Position numbers and translations under genes: made by a program
NCBI GenBank assembly: GCA_029263455.1
Contig: JAJCXM010000004.1
Coordinates: 248,001 to 312,000 of the forward strand
From: Holophagae bacterium
GTDB lineage: Bacteria > Acidobacteriota > Holophagae > Acanthopleuribacterales > Acanthopleuribacteraceae
Reading direction: 5' to 3'
Length of the DNA stretch: 64,000 nucleotides
In this document: piece after piece, positions 26,018 through 37,504 of the stretch
Position numbering within the stretch: position 1 is the stretch's first letter
Layout of the letters: every line of letters starts with the position of its first letter
The notes under the pieces: generated by a model
Seen by the model: only the letters and a program-made list of their open reading frames with translations
Told to the model about the DNA's origin: nothing
The model's database searches: none

Positions 26018-26048
26018 ACAAAGAAGTGTTTGAGAAGGAGTTGGAACC

Positions 26049-26432
26049 ATGGCTACTTTGACCAAAATCGAACTCATTGAGCAAATCAAGGGCATGACTG
26101 TCCTTGAATTGGCAGAGCTCGTGAAAGCATTGGAAGAAGAGTTCGGTGTATCTGCTGCTGCAGCTGCAGTTGTTGGACCGGCTGCCGGCGGTGGTGCTGA
26201 TGCACCTGCTGCTGAGGAGCAAACTGAATTTGACGTGATTCTCGAAGCTGCAGGCGAGAAGAAAATTGAAGTCATCAAAGTCGTTCGCGCTATTACTGGT
26301 TTAGGCTTGAAAGAAGCCAAAGCGGTAGTAGACGGCGCGCCTAACCCAGTCAAAGAAGGCGTGTCTAAAGAAGAAGCAGACGACGTAAAGAATCGACTGG
26401 AAGAAGCCGGAGCGACCGTTTCACTCAAATAG
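26049..26432 (+). CDS. rplL: 50S ribosomal protein L7/L12
   Basis: 127 residues. An N-terminal dimerisation helix region ([20 protein letters not shown]) leads to an alanine/glycine-rich hinge (about residues 44-58). The C-terminal factor-binding domain follows, with [20 protein letters not shown] and [19 protein letters not shown]. It recruits translation GTPases. It has a GAGAAGGAG ribosome site. It is followed by a 228 bp spacer with two hairpins before rpoB. Confidence 0.97.
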   Translation: MATLTKIELIEQIKGMTVLELAELVKALEEEFGVSAAAAAVVGPAAGGGADAPAAEEQTEFDVILEAAGEKKIEVIKVVRAITGLGLKEAKAVVDGAPNPVKEGVSKEEADDVKNRLEEAGATVSLK

Positions 26433-26463
26433 AGTGCAAACGCAGTTCCTGCGCCCTATTAAG

Positions 26464-26489
26464 CTCGGGGACGTTTCGGCGTCCCCGGG
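26464..26489 (+). promoter_or_regulatory. rplL-rpoB intergenic hairpin without T-run
   Basis: The core stem CGGGGACG (26466-26473) pairs with CGTCCCCG (26480-26487), extended outward by two more pairs, with a six-base loop. No T-tract follows, so it resembles an RNA processing or stability hairpin rather than a terminator. In enterobacteria an RNase III site lies in the same position. Confidence 0.55.
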
Positions 26490-26567
26490 TGAAACGGTTA
26501 AAAAACTTACCAGTTACGGTTGCCACGATTAACAAAGACGCATCGCATTTATCAAATGAGAAATTCA

Positions 26568-26600
26568 ACCGGCCGCCAATTCGCGCGGTTCGGTCTTTTT
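26568..26600 (+). terminator. attenuator-like hairpin before rpoB
   Basis: ACCGGCCGC and GCGGTTCGGT form an imperfect stem around AATTC and are followed by TCTTTTT. The position between rplL and rpoB matches the known partial terminator that lowers rpoBC expression relative to ribosomal proteins in other bacteria. Confidence 0.55.
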
Positions 26601-26660
26601 GCGTCTATGCACCCCCGTACGCTTTGAGGGTTTACAGATTGTCAACAGGAGCATGAGGCC

Positions 26661-29600
26661 ATGGGAAGCAATGAAAACGTGTATCGCACTCGTCATGATT
26701 TTTCACATATCAAGACATCGATTCCCGTTCCCAATCTGATCAATATCCAAATGTCGTCCTACGAGTCGTTTTTGCAGATGAACCGTCTGACTAACGAACG
26801 GCAGGACATGGGCTTAAAAGCCGTTTTTGAATCGCTTTTTCCAATTAGCGACTTCAAAGAAACTTGTTCATTGGAATTCGTCGACTACACGATTGGGACT
26901 TGGGACTGTAAGTGTGGACGCCTGCAAGGCATTCACCATAACCGCACCTCCTGTTCTGCCTGTGGGCATATGATCGTATCCGACCAGGATGCGGGCCATG
27001 TGCTTGTTTGCTCACAGTGCGGTCAAGCGAACGATAACCAACGCGCACTTTGCGATGTTTGCGGAACATCCGTTCGTTTGAAAGTAAAGTATTCTGTCGA
27101 AGAGTGTCGCGAACGTGGGCTCACCTTCGACGCGCCACTAAAGGTGACCGTCAGGCTTGTGGTTTGGGATAAAGACGAAGAGTCTACCGAAGCCACACCT
27201 TATCCACGTGATATTAAGGAACAAGAGGTCTATTTCGGCGATCTGCCACTTATGACTGACCAAGGTACCTTTATTATTAATGGTACAGAACGCGTCATCG
27301 TTTCACAGATGCATCGCTCGCCGGGCGTATTTTACTCCGCAGGCGACGACAAGACCCTATACAACGCCCAAATCATTCCATACCGTGGAAGCTGGGTCGA
27401 ATTTGAAGTAGATAATAAGAACCTACTCTATGTGCGCATCGATCGAAAACGTAAGTTTTTGGGTACCACATTCATTCGTGCCTTAGGTTGCATTGACGAT
27501 CAAATCGGTTCAACCGAGTCGATTCTGGCCAAATTCATGACGCCTTACACCGCTCGCGTAGAGGGCAATCAACTCTTACTCGGGGCCTACCCTTCTGCCA
27601 TCGGCAGTAAGCTGGCCACGGATATTAGTGACAAATCAGGTGAACTTCTTGCCTCAGAAGGCAAAAAGATCACCCGCAGTCTGCAGCGTAACTTCAAAAA
27701 GGCTGGAGTCGAGTGGGTGCCCATTCAATGGGAAACGGTGCCGCAAACCGTGCTGATGAGCGATGCCATCAATCTTGAAACGGGCGAAATTATTGCCGAG
27801 GCAAATACACCGCTCGACGAAGAACTCGTGACGCGCTGCACTAGTGAAGGGATGAGCGAATTACTCGTCTTCTTCCCTGAGTACGACAACTGTGGCTCTT
27901 TCATCACTGATTCGCTTGCTAAAGACACTGTCCGCACGCCGGAAGAGGCACTTGTAGAAATCTATCGCAAGATGCGTCCTGGCGATCCGCCAACCATTGA
28001 GAGTTCACGTAAGCTCTTTATTCAGATGTTTTTTGACCCGCAACGTTACGATTTCTCACGCGTGGGACGCCTAAAGTTCAATACCAAACTCGACATCACT
28101 TCGGAGTTGAGTCAACGTATTCTCACGGCCGAAGACTTCTACGCAACCATCGGCTATCTACTCAAACTACCGCGCAACATCGGTCAGGTCGATGATATCG
28201 ATCATTTAGGTAATCGTCGTGTTCGCTCAGTTGGTGAACTACTAGAAAACCAATTGCGAGTCGGACTCGTGCGCATGCAGCGCGCCATCAAAGAGAAGAT
28301 GAGTCTGTACCATGACCTGAACACGATCATGCCGCATGAACTCATCAACGCCAAACCCGTGATGGCATCGGTAAAGGAATTCTTTGGATCCAGCCAACTT
28401 TCACAGTTTATGGACCAAACGAACCCGCTATCAGAAATCACACACAAAAGACGGCTTTCGGCCTTAGGACCAGGTGGTCTTAGCCGCGAACGCGCCGGTT
28501 TCGAAGTTCGAGACGTTCATACATCTCACTATGGACGTATTTGTCCTATTGAGACACCTGAGGGTCCGAATATTGGTCTCATTTCATCTCTGAGCTGTTT
28601 TGCCAAAATCAATGAGTTTGGTTTCATCGAATCACCCTATTATCGTGTCATCGATGGCCACGTGATCCGTGAAGTTCGCATCACCAGTCCTGGCGATACC
28701 AAGTATGAAATCGATCAAGTGGTGACGCTGGAGGAAGTGACAAAGGCCAATAAGAAACTTGCAGCTGGCAAAGCTGCTGCTCGTTCTGAACACTACGCCC
28801 ACTACCTAAGTGCTTGGGAAGAAGATCTATATGTGATCGCACAGGCGAACGCGCCTTTTGACGAGAACAATAAATTGACGCAAGACCAGGTTAACTCACG
28901 TTGTGGTGGTCAATTTAAACTCTTCCCTCGCGAATCGGTTAACTACATCGACGTTTCACCGAAACAGGTGGTTTCAGTCGCCGCCTCCTTGATTCCTTTC
29001 TTGGAGAACGATGACGCCAACCGTGCCTTGATGGGTTCCAACATGCAACGCCAAGCGGTGCCGCTCTTCAAAACAGAAGCACCTCTGGTGGGTACCGGCA
29101 TGGAATACATCGCGGCCCGTGATTCTGGTGCCACGCTTATCTGCCGAAACAATGGCTGGGTTGAGTCTGTTGATGCGGAACGTATCGTCATCCGAATTGA
29201 AGGCGAGAGCCGTGCAGCCGTCAAAACACGCGACTTCGGTGTCGACGTCTATTACTTATCCAAGTTTAGACGCTCGAACCAAAACACCTGTTTCAACCAA
29301 AAACCATTGGTTAAACGCGGTGACCACGTTGAAAAAGGTCAAGTTATTGCCGACGGTGCTTGCACCGACAAAGGCGAATTAGCACTTGGTAAGAACATCC
29401 TGGTTGCCTTCATGCCTTGGCGTGGATACAACTTTGAGGACGCGATCTTAATTTCGGAAAAAGTTGTCAAGAACGACGTTTACACGTCGATCCACATCGA
29501 AGAATTCGAGATCGAGTCCCGCGACACCAAGTTGGGACCTGAAGAGATCACCCGTGACATTCCTAACATGAGTGAGGAATTCCTTAAAGATCTCGACGAC

Positions 29601-30974
29601 GCTGGCATCATTCGTATTGGGGCCACAATCAAACCAAGCAGTATTCTGGTTGGCAAGGTGACCCCTAAAGGTGAAACACAACTCACGCCTGAAGAAAAGT
29701 TGCTACGTGCCATTTTCGGTGAAAAGGCCGGCGATGTTCGCGACGCATCCTTATACTGCCCTCCGGGGATTGAAGGAACCGTTGTTGATGTTAAGATATT
29801 CTCTAGAAAAGGCGTCGAAAAAGACACGCGTTCTATTCAAATAGAAGAAGAACTAACCATCAAACTGCAACGTGACCTGGACGATCAAATCAAGATCATT
29901 CGCAATCAAGGGCTCAAGCAGATTATCTCGCAACTGGACGGCGCAGCCGCTCTCGATGACGTCTTTGACCCCATCAACGGTGAGCAGATGTTCAAAGCGG
30001 GCGCCAAAATCGACGTCGACAAGCTTTCTAATTTTGGCTACATGGAAGCCAAGCGCATTGAAGTCAGTGACCCAAGCGTCCAATTAGAAATCGCGAACAT
30101 TTCATCACGCATCAATCAACAAGAAGAAGTAGCCAAACAAGGCTATGACGAAGATGTTGAGAAGCTCAAACGAGGTGATGAACTACCTCCAGGCGTCATC
30201 AAACTGGTTAAAGTTTACGTGGCAGTGAAACGTAAACTTCAGGTTGGCGACAAAATGGCTGGCCGACACGGTAACAAAGGGGTTGTTTCCCTGATTGTTC
30301 CTGAAGAGGACATGCCTTATCTGCCAGACGGAACGCCAGTTGATATTGTCCTGAATCCTTTGGGCGTTCCTTCCCGGATGAACGTAGGTCAAATCCTTGA
30401 AACTCACTTGGGCATGGCCGCACGTAAACTCAACCTGTGTTTTGCGACGCCCGTGTTCGACGGTGCTCGTGAAGCGGATATCAAGGATTTTCTTGAGGAA
30501 GCTGGTCTTGATAAGTCAGGTAAGACGAAGCTATTCGACGGCAAAACAGGTCGCACATTTGAGCAGCCAGTAACCGTCGGCATCATCTATATCCTGAAAC
30601 TACATCACTTGGTAGACAACAAGATCCATGCGCGCTCCATTGGGCCATACTCACTCATCACGCAACAGCCTTTGGGTGGTAAAGCTCAATTTGGTGGTCA
30701 GCGTTTTGGTGAGATGGAAGTTTGGGCGCTAGAAGCTTACGGCGCTGCACATATCCTTCAAGAACTGCTGACGGTTAAGTCCGATGATGTTCAAGGCCGA
30801 ACGCGGATCTACGAATCGATCGTGAAAGGCGAACCGGTTCCAGAACCTGGGATCCCTGAATCGTTCAACGTACTGATCAAGGAACTTCAAAGTTTGGCTC
30901 TAGATGTCGACCTCTTCAGACAGGCCGAACTCGAAGAAGCTCAAGCACAACAACAAGCCGCCATTGGCGAATAG
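26661..30974 (+). CDS. rpoB: DNA-directed RNA polymerase subunit beta
   Basis: 1437 residues. The core is canonical: the rifampicin region [20 protein letters not shown] with RLSALGPGG (about residues 573-605), the catalytic-site stretch [27 protein letters not shown], and the C-terminal [20 protein letters not shown]. It is unusual near the N-terminus. Between the conserved [10 protein letters not shown] and [15 protein letters not shown] lies an insertion of about 60 residues with eight cysteines forming two putative zinc ribbons (C83, C85, C98, C101; C117, C120, C131, C134). I believe similar blocks occur in other Acidobacteriota but cannot verify this here. The rifampicin-contact residues look wild type. 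Confidence 0.98.
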   Translation: MGSNENVYRTRHDFSHIKTSIPVPNLINIQMSSYESFLQMNRLTNERQDMGLKAVFESLFPISDFKETCSLEFVDYTIGTWDCKCGRLQGIHHNRTSCSACGHMIVSDQDAGHVLVCSQCGQANDNQRALCDVCGTSVRLKVKYSVEECRERGLTFDAPLKVTVRLVVWDKDEESTEATPYPRDIKEQEVYFGDLPLMTDQGTFIINGTERVIVSQMHRSPGVFYSAGDDKTLYNAQIIPYRGSWVEFEVDNKNLLYVRIDRKRKFLGTTFIRALGCIDDQIGSTESILAKFMTPYTARVEGNQLLLGAYPSAIGSKLATDISDKSGELLASEGKKITRSLQRNFKKAGVEWVPIQWETVPQTVLMSDAINLETGEIIAEANTPLDEELVTRCTSEGMSELLVFFPEYDNCGSFITDSLAKDTVRTPEEALVEIYRKMRPGDPPTIESSRKLFIQMFFDPQRYDFSRVGRLKFNTKLDITSELSQRILTAEDFYATIGYLLKLPRNIGQVDDIDHLGNRRVRSVGELLENQLRVGLVRMQRAIKEKMSLYHDLNTIMPHELINAKPVMASVKEFFGSSQLSQFMDQTNPLSEITHKRRLSALGPGGLSRERAGFEVRDVHTSHYGRICPIETPEGPNIGLISSLSCFAKINEFGFIESPYYRVIDGHVIREVRITSPGDTKYEIDQVVTLEEVTKANKKLAAGKAAARSEHYAHYLSAWEEDLYVIAQANAPFDENNKLTQDQVNSRCGGQFKLFPRESVNYIDVSPKQVVSVAASLIPFLENDDANRALMGSNMQRQAVPLFKTEAPLVGTGMEYIAARDSGATLICRNNGWVESVDAERIVIRIEGESRAAVKTRDFGVDVYYLSKFRRSNQNTCFNQKPLVKRGDHVEKGQVIADGACTDKGELALGKNILVAFMPWRGYNFEDAILISEKVVKNDVYTSIHIEEFEIESRDTKLGPEEITRDIPNMSEEFLKDLDDAGIIRIGATIKPSSILVGKVTPKGETQLTPEEKLLRAIFGEKAGDVRDASLYCPPGIEGTVVDVKIFSRKGVEKDTRSIQIEEELTIKLQRDLDDQIKIIRNQGLKQIISQLDGAAALDDVFDPINGEQMFKAGAKIDVDKLSNFGYMEAKRIEVSDPSVQLEIANISSRINQQEEVAKQGYDEDVEKLKRGDELPPGVIKLVKVYVAVKRKLQVGDKMAGRHGNKGVVSLIVPEEDMPYLPDGTPVDIVLNPLGVPSRMNVGQILETHLGMAARKLNLCFATPVFDGAREADIKDFLEEAGLDKSGKTKLFDGKTGRTFEQPVTVGIIYILKLHHLVDNKIHARSIGPYSLITQQPLGGKAQFGGQRFGEMEVWALEAYGAAHILQELLTVKSDDVQGRTRIYESIVKGEPVPEPGIPESFNVLIKELQSLALDVDLFRQAELEEAQAQQQAAIGE
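26907..27062 (+). other. double zinc-ribbon insertion coded within rpoB
   Basis: Codons 83-134 of rpoB. Four cysteine pairs are present: C-x-C, 12 residues, C-x-x-C; then C-x-x-C, 10 residues, C-x-x-C. The first ribbon copies the pattern of the beta-prime N-terminal zinc ribbon encoded in rpoC (C70, C72, C85, C88): identical spacing, preceded by W-D/E and followed by Gly after both pairs. The insertion sits in the beta lobe region between two conserved beta blocks and probably folds as a surface module. Confidence 0.8.
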
Positions 30975-31007
30975 ACCAAGCGCGTAGGAAAGCGGAGGAA
31001 GCACCTA

Positions 31008-34000
31008 ATGCATCGTCAAACAGGACTCTTCAATCGTCAACCGGCGATCAACGATTTTGAAGCGATACGCATCAAACTCGCGTCACCTGAGAAGATTCGC
31101 TCTTGGTCGTTCGGTGAAGTTACCAAGCCCGAAACGATCAATTACCGAACATTCAAACCCGAAAAGGACGGCCTTTTTTGCGCACGCATCTTTGGACCCG
31201 TCACCGATTGGGAATGTTTGTGCGGCAAATATAAACGTATGAAGTATCGCAATATTATTTGCGATAAGTGCGGCGTCGAAGTGACGTTATCCAAAGTTCG
31301 ACGTGATCGTATGGCTCACATCGAACTTGCGGCACCCGTGTCGCACGTCTGGTTCTTCAAAGGGTTGCCGAGTCGTATCGGCTACCTTTTGGACATGCCG
31401 CTCAAAGACTTAGAACGGGTCTTATATTTTGAAGCCTACGTCGTCACCGATCCCGGTGGTGTCGCTACCCTTCAAGAAAAGGAACTCTTAACGGAAGAAC
31501 GGTTCCGCGAGTTGCGAGAAGAATTTGGACCCGTATTCACAGCGAAAATGGGTGCTGAAGCAATCAAGGAATTGCTCAAGAACCTGGATCTTGATGAGAT
31601 GGCCATCGAACTACGATACGCCATGCGTCACGAAACATCTGTCCAAAAGCGAACCAAAACGGCCAAAAGACTTAAGGTAGTAGAAGCCTTCATAAAGTCT
31701 GAGAACAAGCCTGAATGGATGATCCTGGATGTTATTCCGGTCATTCCTCCGGAACTCAGGCCTTTGGTTCCACTCGATGGCGGTCGTTTTGCCACGTCGG
31801 ATCTGAACGATCTCTATCGCCGAGTGATCAATCGAAACAACCGCTTGAAGAAACTGCTCGAACTTCGCGCACCGGATGTCATCATCCGCAACGAGAAGCG
31901 TATGTTGCAGGAAGCGGTAGATGCCTTATTTGATAACGGCCGCCGGGGACGCGTACTTAAAGGTGGCAATAACCGGCCGCTGAAATCGCTATCTGACACC
32001 CTTAAAGGGAAACAAGGCCGCTTCCGTCAGAACTTGTTAGGCAAACGTGTCGATTATTCAGGTCGTACCGTGATTGTGGTTGGACCCGAACTTCACCTCG
32101 ATGAATGTGGCCTGCCTAAGGACATGGCGCTCGAACTCTTCAAACCATTTATTTATAACCTGCTCGAGAAATATGCCATCGCTTCTACTGTGAAGACAGC
32201 AAAAGAAATGGTTGAAGCTCGAGTACCTGTGGTCTGGGACATTCTTGAAGAAGTCATTCAGTCTCATCCGGTCCTACTCAACCGCGCACCCACGTTGCAC
32301 CGTTTGGGTATCCAAGCCTTTTACCCCAAATTGGTAGAAGGTAAAGCCATCCGTCTGCATCCACTTGTATGTACGGCATTCAATGCGGACTTCGACGGCG
32401 ACCAAATGGCGGTTCACGTACCGTTAAGCCCAACGTCTGTCATTGAAGCTGAAACCTTGATGTTGTCGTCGCGCAACATCCTGTCGCCAGCTCATGGCAA
32501 CCCTGTCACCGTACCTTCGCAGGATATTGTTTTAGGTGCTTATTACCTGACGCTCTCAAAACCGGGACAAACCGGAGAGGGCATGGTATTTGCCACGATG
32601 GAAGACGTCGTCGCTGCCAAGGAACGTGGCCATGTTGAAACCCATTCCATCATCAAGCTTCGTTATAAGGGCAAGATCATTGATCTGGAGAAATCCTTTG
32701 ATCGACAGACGATCGCTCGAGGCTCGGCCGAGGAAGAAGTTAGTGGCTTGATCGAAACGACCGTGGGTCGAGTGATCTTCAACCAAGCATTTCCTGAATT
32801 CATGCCTTACATCAACGGTCTACTCAAGAAAAAGAGTCTGATCAACTTGGTGTACTACTGGAACAACGAATTCGGCCGCGAAGAGACCGTACGAATGCTC
32901 GATATTCTCAAGAACGTAGGCTTCTTGTGGGCAACCAATTCGGGTATTTCGTTTGGTATTGACGACATGGTTATTCCACCCAACAAGAACGACTTGCTTA
33001 ACGTCGCTCGCAGTAAGGTTATCGAAGTTGAGAACCAGTATAAAGATGGTCTGTTAACCAATGCGGAGCGTTACAACAAGGTCGTTCAGCTTTGGTCAGA
33101 TGTAACCGAAGAAATCGCTCATGAAATGTTTGAGTACATGGAAATCGCCAACTCTCAAGTCGACACGGTTAATCCCATCTTCGTGATGGCCGATTCCGGT
33201 GCTCGTGGCTCCAAACAGCAGATCCGTCAGTTAGCGGGTATGCGGGGATTGATGGCAAAACCTTCCGGTGAAATCATCGAGTCGCCAATTACGGCTAACT
33301 TCAAAGAAGGACTCACTGTTCTTCAGTACTTCATTTCAACTCACGGTGCTCGTAAAGGTTTGGCCGATACGGCGCTCAAGACAGCCGACTCCGGCTACTT
33401 GACCCGACGCTTAGTCGACGTGGCACAAGACGTGATTATTACCGACGAAGATTGTGGAACCTTGGATGGCATCACTGCCCATGCAATCATCGAACAGGGT
33501 GAAGTTATTGAGAACCTATCCGACCGCATCACGGGCCGGGTGGCGTTAGAGAACATCTACCACCCGCACACCAACGAGGAAATCCTATCAGCTAATGATC
33601 TGATTACCTTTAAGATTTCGCAGATGATTGAGGACAATGGACTCAAGGAAGTCAAGATCCGCTCAGTGTTGACTTGCGAATCAGAACATGGTGTTTGCCA
33701 GTTGTGTTACGGAAAGAACCTTGCCACCGCTGAAATGGTGGAAATTGGCGAAGCTGTCGGTGTCATTGCCGCCCAGTCGATTGGTGAGCCCGGAACGCAG
33801 TTGACCATGCGTACCTTCCATATTGGTGGTACCGCATCAGCAGTTGACGAGCAATCCACTCACGTGACCCGTAAGGGCGGGAAAGTCGCCTTCCAAAAGA
33901 TGCAAACGGTAACCAATACGGACGGCGACGAAATTTGTCTGTCACGTAACGGAACCATCACCGTGATTGACGACGAAGAACGTGAAGAACATTACACGAC

Positions 34001-35192
34001 CGTGGCTGGTGCCAAACTAAAGGTCCATGAAGGCCAATTGGTTGGCGCCAATACAACGCTCGTAGAGTGGGACCCATACTCATTCGTGATCGTGACTGAA
34101 GTTGCTGGTACTGTTGAACTTAAAGACATCATCCCAGGTGTCACAATGGTTGAAGAGGTTGATGAAGCAACGTCTCTTTCACGTATGAAAATCATTCCAT
34201 GTGCGGACGAGAAACTTCATCCATCGATTCTCATCAAAGACGCAGACAACAAAACCGTGGGTAAGTATCAACTACCCAACGACGCGTTGATCATCGTCGA
34301 AAATGGTGTCGATGTGAGTGCCGGTGTCACCTTGGCCAAGATCCCCAAAGACACGACACGTCAAATGGATATCACAGGTGGCTTACCACGTATTGTCGAG
34401 TTGTTTGAGGGTCGCAAACCCAAAGAACCTGCCATCATTTCTGAAATCGATGGCATTGTGGCTTACGGGAACATCGTTCGCGGTATGCAAAAAATTGCGG
34501 TCGAAAATGAATACGGCGTCAAACGCGAGTATTCAGTACCCAAAGGCAAATATATTCACTACAAGGAAGGCGAGCTAATCCACGCCGGTGAGCAGCTCAT
34601 CGACGGGGCACGTAGCCCGCACGATATCTTGGCGGTATTAGGTGAGAAGGAATTGCAGAAATTCCTGCTCGACGAAATCCAAGAAGTTTATCGTCTTCAA
34701 GGCGTGAATATTAACGACAAACACATCGAAATAATCATCCGACAAATGATGCGTTGGATGGAAGTTGATGAGGTAGGCGATTCCGTTTTCACCGTCGGCG
34801 AACGAGTTGACAAGTTCAGATTCCAAAGCGAAAACGAACGTGTCATCGCCAACGGCGCACAACCGGCCAAGGGCCGTCCGCTGTTGGTCGGTATTACTAA
34901 AGCCTCATTATCCACTGACTCTTTCATTTCCGCGGCTTCATTCCAAGAGACAACACGTGTCTTAACCGAAGCGGCCATTGAAGGAAAGATCGACACCTTA
35001 CGCGGCCTCAAAGAGAATGTCATTATGGGTAAACTCATTCCTGCAGGTACCGGAATGACTCTTTATCGCCATGTTGATATTGAGGACGATGAGACGCTGA
35101 TACCGTTGGAGGACGAAAGTGATGATGAGTATTCTCTCGATAACATCATCAAAGCCAGCCAACAACGAATCACCAACCAAAAAGAGAGTTAA
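31008..35192 (+). CDS. rpoC: DNA-directed RNA polymerase subunit beta-prime
   Basis: 1394 residues, near the usual length. The N-terminal zinc ribbon has C70, C72, C85 and C88. [15 protein letters not shown] (about residues 458-472) carries the catalytic magnesium aspartates. The bridge/trigger region includes [17 protein letters not shown] and [20 protein letters not shown]. The second zinc site is seen in [17 protein letters not shown], followed by [20 protein letters not shown]. It starts 33 bp after rpoB with an AAGCGGAGGA ribosome site and ends before a strong terminator. Confidence 0.98.
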   Translation: MHRQTGLFNRQPAINDFEAIRIKLASPEKIRSWSFGEVTKPETINYRTFKPEKDGLFCARIFGPVTDWECLCGKYKRMKYRNIICDKCGVEVTLSKVRRDRMAHIELAAPVSHVWFFKGLPSRIGYLLDMPLKDLERVLYFEAYVVTDPGGVATLQEKELLTEERFRELREEFGPVFTAKMGAEAIKELLKNLDLDEMAIELRYAMRHETSVQKRTKTAKRLKVVEAFIKSENKPEWMILDVIPVIPPELRPLVPLDGGRFATSDLNDLYRRVINRNNRLKKLLELRAPDVIIRNEKRMLQEAVDALFDNGRRGRVLKGGNNRPLKSLSDTLKGKQGRFRQNLLGKRVDYSGRTVIVVGPELHLDECGLPKDMALELFKPFIYNLLEKYAIASTVKTAKEMVEARVPVVWDILEEVIQSHPVLLNRAPTLHRLGIQAFYPKLVEGKAIRLHPLVCTAFNADFDGDQMAVHVPLSPTSVIEAETLMLSSRNILSPAHGNPVTVPSQDIVLGAYYLTLSKPGQTGEGMVFATMEDVVAAKERGHVETHSIIKLRYKGKIIDLEKSFDRQTIARGSAEEEVSGLIETTVGRVIFNQAFPEFMPYINGLLKKKSLINLVYYWNNEFGREETVRMLDILKNVGFLWATNSGISFGIDDMVIPPNKNDLLNVARSKVIEVENQYKDGLLTNAERYNKVVQLWSDVTEEIAHEMFEYMEIANSQVDTVNPIFVMADSGARGSKQQIRQLAGMRGLMAKPSGEIIESPITANFKEGLTVLQYFISTHGARKGLADTALKTADSGYLTRRLVDVAQDVIITDEDCGTLDGITAHAIIEQGEVIENLSDRITGRVALENIYHPHTNEEILSANDLITFKISQMIEDNGLKEVKIRSVLTCESEHGVCQLCYGKNLATAEMVEIGEAVGVIAAQSIGEPGTQLTMRTFHIGGTASAVDEQSTHVTRKGGKVAFQKMQTVTNTDGDEICLSRNGTITVIDDEEREEHYTTVAGAKLKVHEGQLVGANTTLVEWDPYSFVIVTEVAGTVELKDIIPGVTMVEEVDEATSLSRMKIIPCADEKLHPSILIKDADNKTVGKYQLPNDALIIVENGVDVSAGVTLAKIPKDTTRQMDITGGLPRIVELFEGRKPKEPAIISEIDGIVAYGNIVRGMQKIAVENEYGVKREYSVPKGKYIHYKEGELIHAGEQLIDGARSPHDILAVLGEKELQKFLLDEIQEVYRLQGVNINDKHIEIIIRQMMRWMEVDEVGDSVFTVGERVDKFRFQSENERVIANGAQPAKGRPLLVGITKASLSTDSFISAASFQETTRVLTEAAIEGKIDTLRGLKENVIMGKLIPAGTGMTLYRHVDIEDDETLIPLEDESDDEYSLDNIIKASQQRITNQKES

Positions 35193-35230
35193 GTCATTCT
35201 CGACTTAGACAGAACCGTGATTTAACACGT

Positions 35231-35259
35231 AACAGGGAGTGCCTAGCACTCCCTGTTTT
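35231..35259 (+). terminator. rho-independent terminator of the rpoBC operon
   Basis: AACAGGGAGTGC (35231-35242) and GCACTCCCTGTT (35246-35257) form a perfect 12-pair stem with a three-base loop CTA, and the T-rich end TTTTC overlaps the stem end. It lies 39 bp after the rpoC stop. Confidence 0.85.
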
Positions 35260-35285
35260 CGTTGGTGCTAGGGAAGGAGTTATTC

Positions 35286-35744
35286 ATGCGCTTACAGTCT
35301 GCCTTTTCCTTAATGGAAGTACTGATCGTCTTGGTTATTCTGGGACTGCTGATCTCGCTTGTGGCCCCAAAGGCCCAAGAAAGGCTACATAAGGCTAAGT
35401 ATCAGACATCGATTATCAACTTAAAGGCCATAGCAGGGGCAATGGAAGAGTATCAGACCGAACACGGCAAATACCCTGTATTCAGTAGCTGGAACGAAGT
35501 ATGCGCCCCCCAAAGCCCTTTAAGAGAGTACGTAACCGAAATTCCTACAGGTGATGGCTGGGGGCGTAGCTACCGAGCCCAATCGACCGAAACCGAATAT
35601 CAATTCTCAGGTGAAGCACTGCCGAAGTCGAAACTGGCCGATCGTTTCCCCGCTTACGCATTTGTACCCGGTCCGACAAGATTAAGTGGCCAAATCAATA
35701 GCCTTCCTAAGCAGTCTCCAACAGCGCAACCCGAGGCTTTATAA
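35286..35744 (+). CDS. type IV pilin/GspG-like pseudopilin
   Basis: 152 residues from ATG 35286, which has a strong GGAAGGAG site and directly starts the prepilin signal; a longer start at 35262 would lie within the region just after the terminator. The prepilin sequence is SAFSLMEVLIVLVILGLL, with cleavage expected before Phe, Glu at mature position 5 and a hydrophobic N-helix. The C-terminal domain resembles GspG-like minor pilins (MEEYQTEHGKYPVF, then WGRSYRAQ). It is clearly paralogous to the pseudopilin at 40276-40710. It is a lone gene after rpoC. It may be exported by the pilus machinery encoded further on. Confidence 0.85.
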   Translation: MRLQSAFSLMEVLIVLVILGLLISLVAPKAQERLHKAKYQTSIINLKAIAGAMEEYQTEHGKYPVFSSWNEVCAPQSPLREYVTEIPTGDGWGRSYRAQSTETEYQFSGEALPKSKLADRFPAYAFVPGPTRLSGQINSLPKQSPTAQPEAL

Positions 35745-35747
35745 TAC

Positions 35748-36566
35748 TCAGCCCGAATCGCTGCCCGACAAGACAAATTCGAACTGTTTCAAATACCAAG
35801 TCATATAACTAACTGCTGCAGACGCTAACAGGACAAAAACCAACGCATTCACTATCGCTGGCGATTGTTCTATCGCAGCCAGCGTCATCATCCCTTGCGG
35901 CAGGCTTTCCCAAGAACTTGCCAGCATACGGTATTTAACACTGATAGCGTTGAGGTTAGCCACGGGTAGCAAAGCGAAAACATTGTCAAACATGATCCAT
36001 ACAACCGAGCCCAAGATAGCAAAGCGGCGCCAAGTGGTTCCCAGGGCAGCAATGACAGCCATATAGGCAAGCAAACCACCACTCAAAAAGAAAAGACAGT
36101 TTATGAGTCCGGGAAACTTGCGAACGATATCCTCAAGCTGAAAAACCATTCCGGCCGCGAAGTTAAGGATCACGCATACGCACAAGACTGCCGCAGCGAT
36201 CAGATAGTGCCCCAAAAAACGACCTGTCGCAATCACCAAGGGGCTCAACGGTCGGGTGATTGTATAAGTAATGTTTCGCGTCTCAACTTCATCACTGATG
36301 ACACCAAGCCCCAAGAATATGGCTAGCAAAGGCACAAACAAAAAGGCGAAGTAGGTACTAACAAGCTGCAAAAAAAACCCAAATGGCCGTAGGTTTGGAT
36401 GGACTTGACCCATGGCTGTTGCAATCCACAGTAGGGCTTGCAACACGGGTAATAGACCCACCAGAGTTAACACAATGGTGGACTTACGTTTCAACACCCG
36501 GTGCGCCGTAATACGCGTCAAAGTCCCTAATAACTTCAATTGGGATAAATCTGTCGTCACCGACAT
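35748..36566 (-). CDS. ABC-2 type transporter permease
   Basis: 272 residues from ATG 36566, chosen because GGAGG is eight bases upstream; in-frame TTG 36584 and ATG 36581 overlap the preceding stop. There are about six membrane helices, with ISDEVETRNITYTITRPLSP between helices 2 and 3, a segment typical of ABC-2 permeases (here S-D-E plus R-P-L-S). It pairs with the ATPase gene immediately upstream in the operon. The substrate is unknown: a multidrug, lipid or envelope factor exporter are all possible. Confidence 0.85.
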   Translation of the reverse strand: MSVTTDLSQLKLLGTLTRITAHRVLKRKSTIVLTLVGLLPVLQALLWIATAMGQVHPNLRPFGFFLQLVSTYFAFLFVPLLAIFLGLGVISDEVETRNITYTITRPLSPLVIATGRFLGHYLIAAAVLCVCVILNFAAGMVFQLEDIVRKFPGLINCLFFLSGGLLAYMAVIAALGTTWRRFAILGSVVWIMFDNVFALLPVANLNAISVKYRMLASSWESLPQGMMTLAAIEQSPAIVNALVFVLLASAAVSYMTWYLKQFEFVLSGSDSG

Positions 36567-36580
36567 GGTAGAAGCCTCCA

Positions 36581-37504
36581 TCAATGCACCAAATACTTGA
36601 AAACAGACTCCATGTCTTCATCTTCAGCATACAGTCGTTCAATTTGAATATCTTCACTTTGCAGAATGCGCGGCAGGTCTTCGAAGAATTGATTTTGGTG
36701 TCTTGTGAATACGGTTAATTTTGAAGGGTCATTGGCATTCAACTCAACACTGACCACATGTTCACAGTCCAATAGGGCCTTTGAAAGTTGACGCGAATTG
36801 CTCACCGACATGTCCAATTGCAGCGGATGATCCGTAAGTAATTCGCGGATTTCGTATACATTGCCGCGCGCGCGCAGCTGACCCTGATGGATCAGTACCA
36901 TTTCTTTCGTTAGCATTTCAACTTCATGAAGAATGTGAGACGAAACAACAATGGCAACGCCCTTCTCACCAAGGTCGCGAATAATATCTGATACCAGAAC
37001 GCGGCTTGACGCATCCAATCCAGTCATGGGTTCATCGAGAAACATAATTTCGGGTCGATGTGCGAAGCTCTGTGCAATGCGCAATTTCTGTCGCATGCCT
37101 TTTGAATATCCACCAACCCTTTTTGTGGCCGCCGCCGTCAACTGGAACCATGACATCAATTCTGAGACCCGCTTTTTCGCGTCTGATGCTTGCCAGCCAT
37201 GTAAACGCAACATGCCCATTAGGAATTGCTCGCCCGTAAATTCGTCCCAAAGCGCATCTTGTTCGGGACAAAGCCCAATTCGGGAGAAGAGGCGATGGTT
37301 ACCTTGATATTCTTGGTCTAGAACACGCACGCTTCCCAGGCTTGGATGCAATTGGCCACCCATTAGCTTCAGGAGTGTTGATTTACCTGCCCCATTTGGC
37401 CCCAAAAGGCCTAGGATGCCCGAACCGATGGAAAGTGAAACGTCGTTTAATGCTGAAACTTCGCCATACCATTTTGAGACATTGTTCACTTCAACTTTTG
37501 TCAT
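36581..37504 (-). CDS. ABC transporter ATP-binding protein
   Basis: 307 residues from ATG 37504, chosen for the GGAGGTGG ribosome site and the ATGA overlap with the upstream permease gene. Walker A is GLLGPNGAGKSTLLKL, the signature region is GYSKGMRQKLRIAQSF, Walker B is IMFLDEPMTGLD, and the H-loop is SSHILHEVEML. The ~90-residue C-terminal extension is usual for ABC-2 exporter ATPases. It energises export with the adjacent permease. Confidence 0.92.
   Translation of the reverse strand: MTKVEVNNVSKWYGEVSALNDVSLSIGSGILGLLGPNGAGKSTLLKLMGGQLHPSLGSVRVLDQEYQGNHRLFSRIGLCPEQDALWDEFTGEQFLMGMLRLHGWQASDAKKRVSELMSWFQLTAAATKRVGGYSKGMRQKLRIAQSFAHRPEIMFLDEPMTGLDASSRVLVSDIIRDLGEKGVAIVVSSHILHEVEMLTKEMVLIHQGQLRARGNVYEIRELLTDHPLQLDMSVSNSRQLSKALLDCEHVVSVELNANDPSKLTVFTRHQNQFFEDLPRILQSEDIQIERLYAEDEDMESVFKYLVH

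Noticed and set aside
25868-26428. 186-codon minus-strand ORF
   Set aside because: Alanine/serine-rich shadow of rplJ and rplL.
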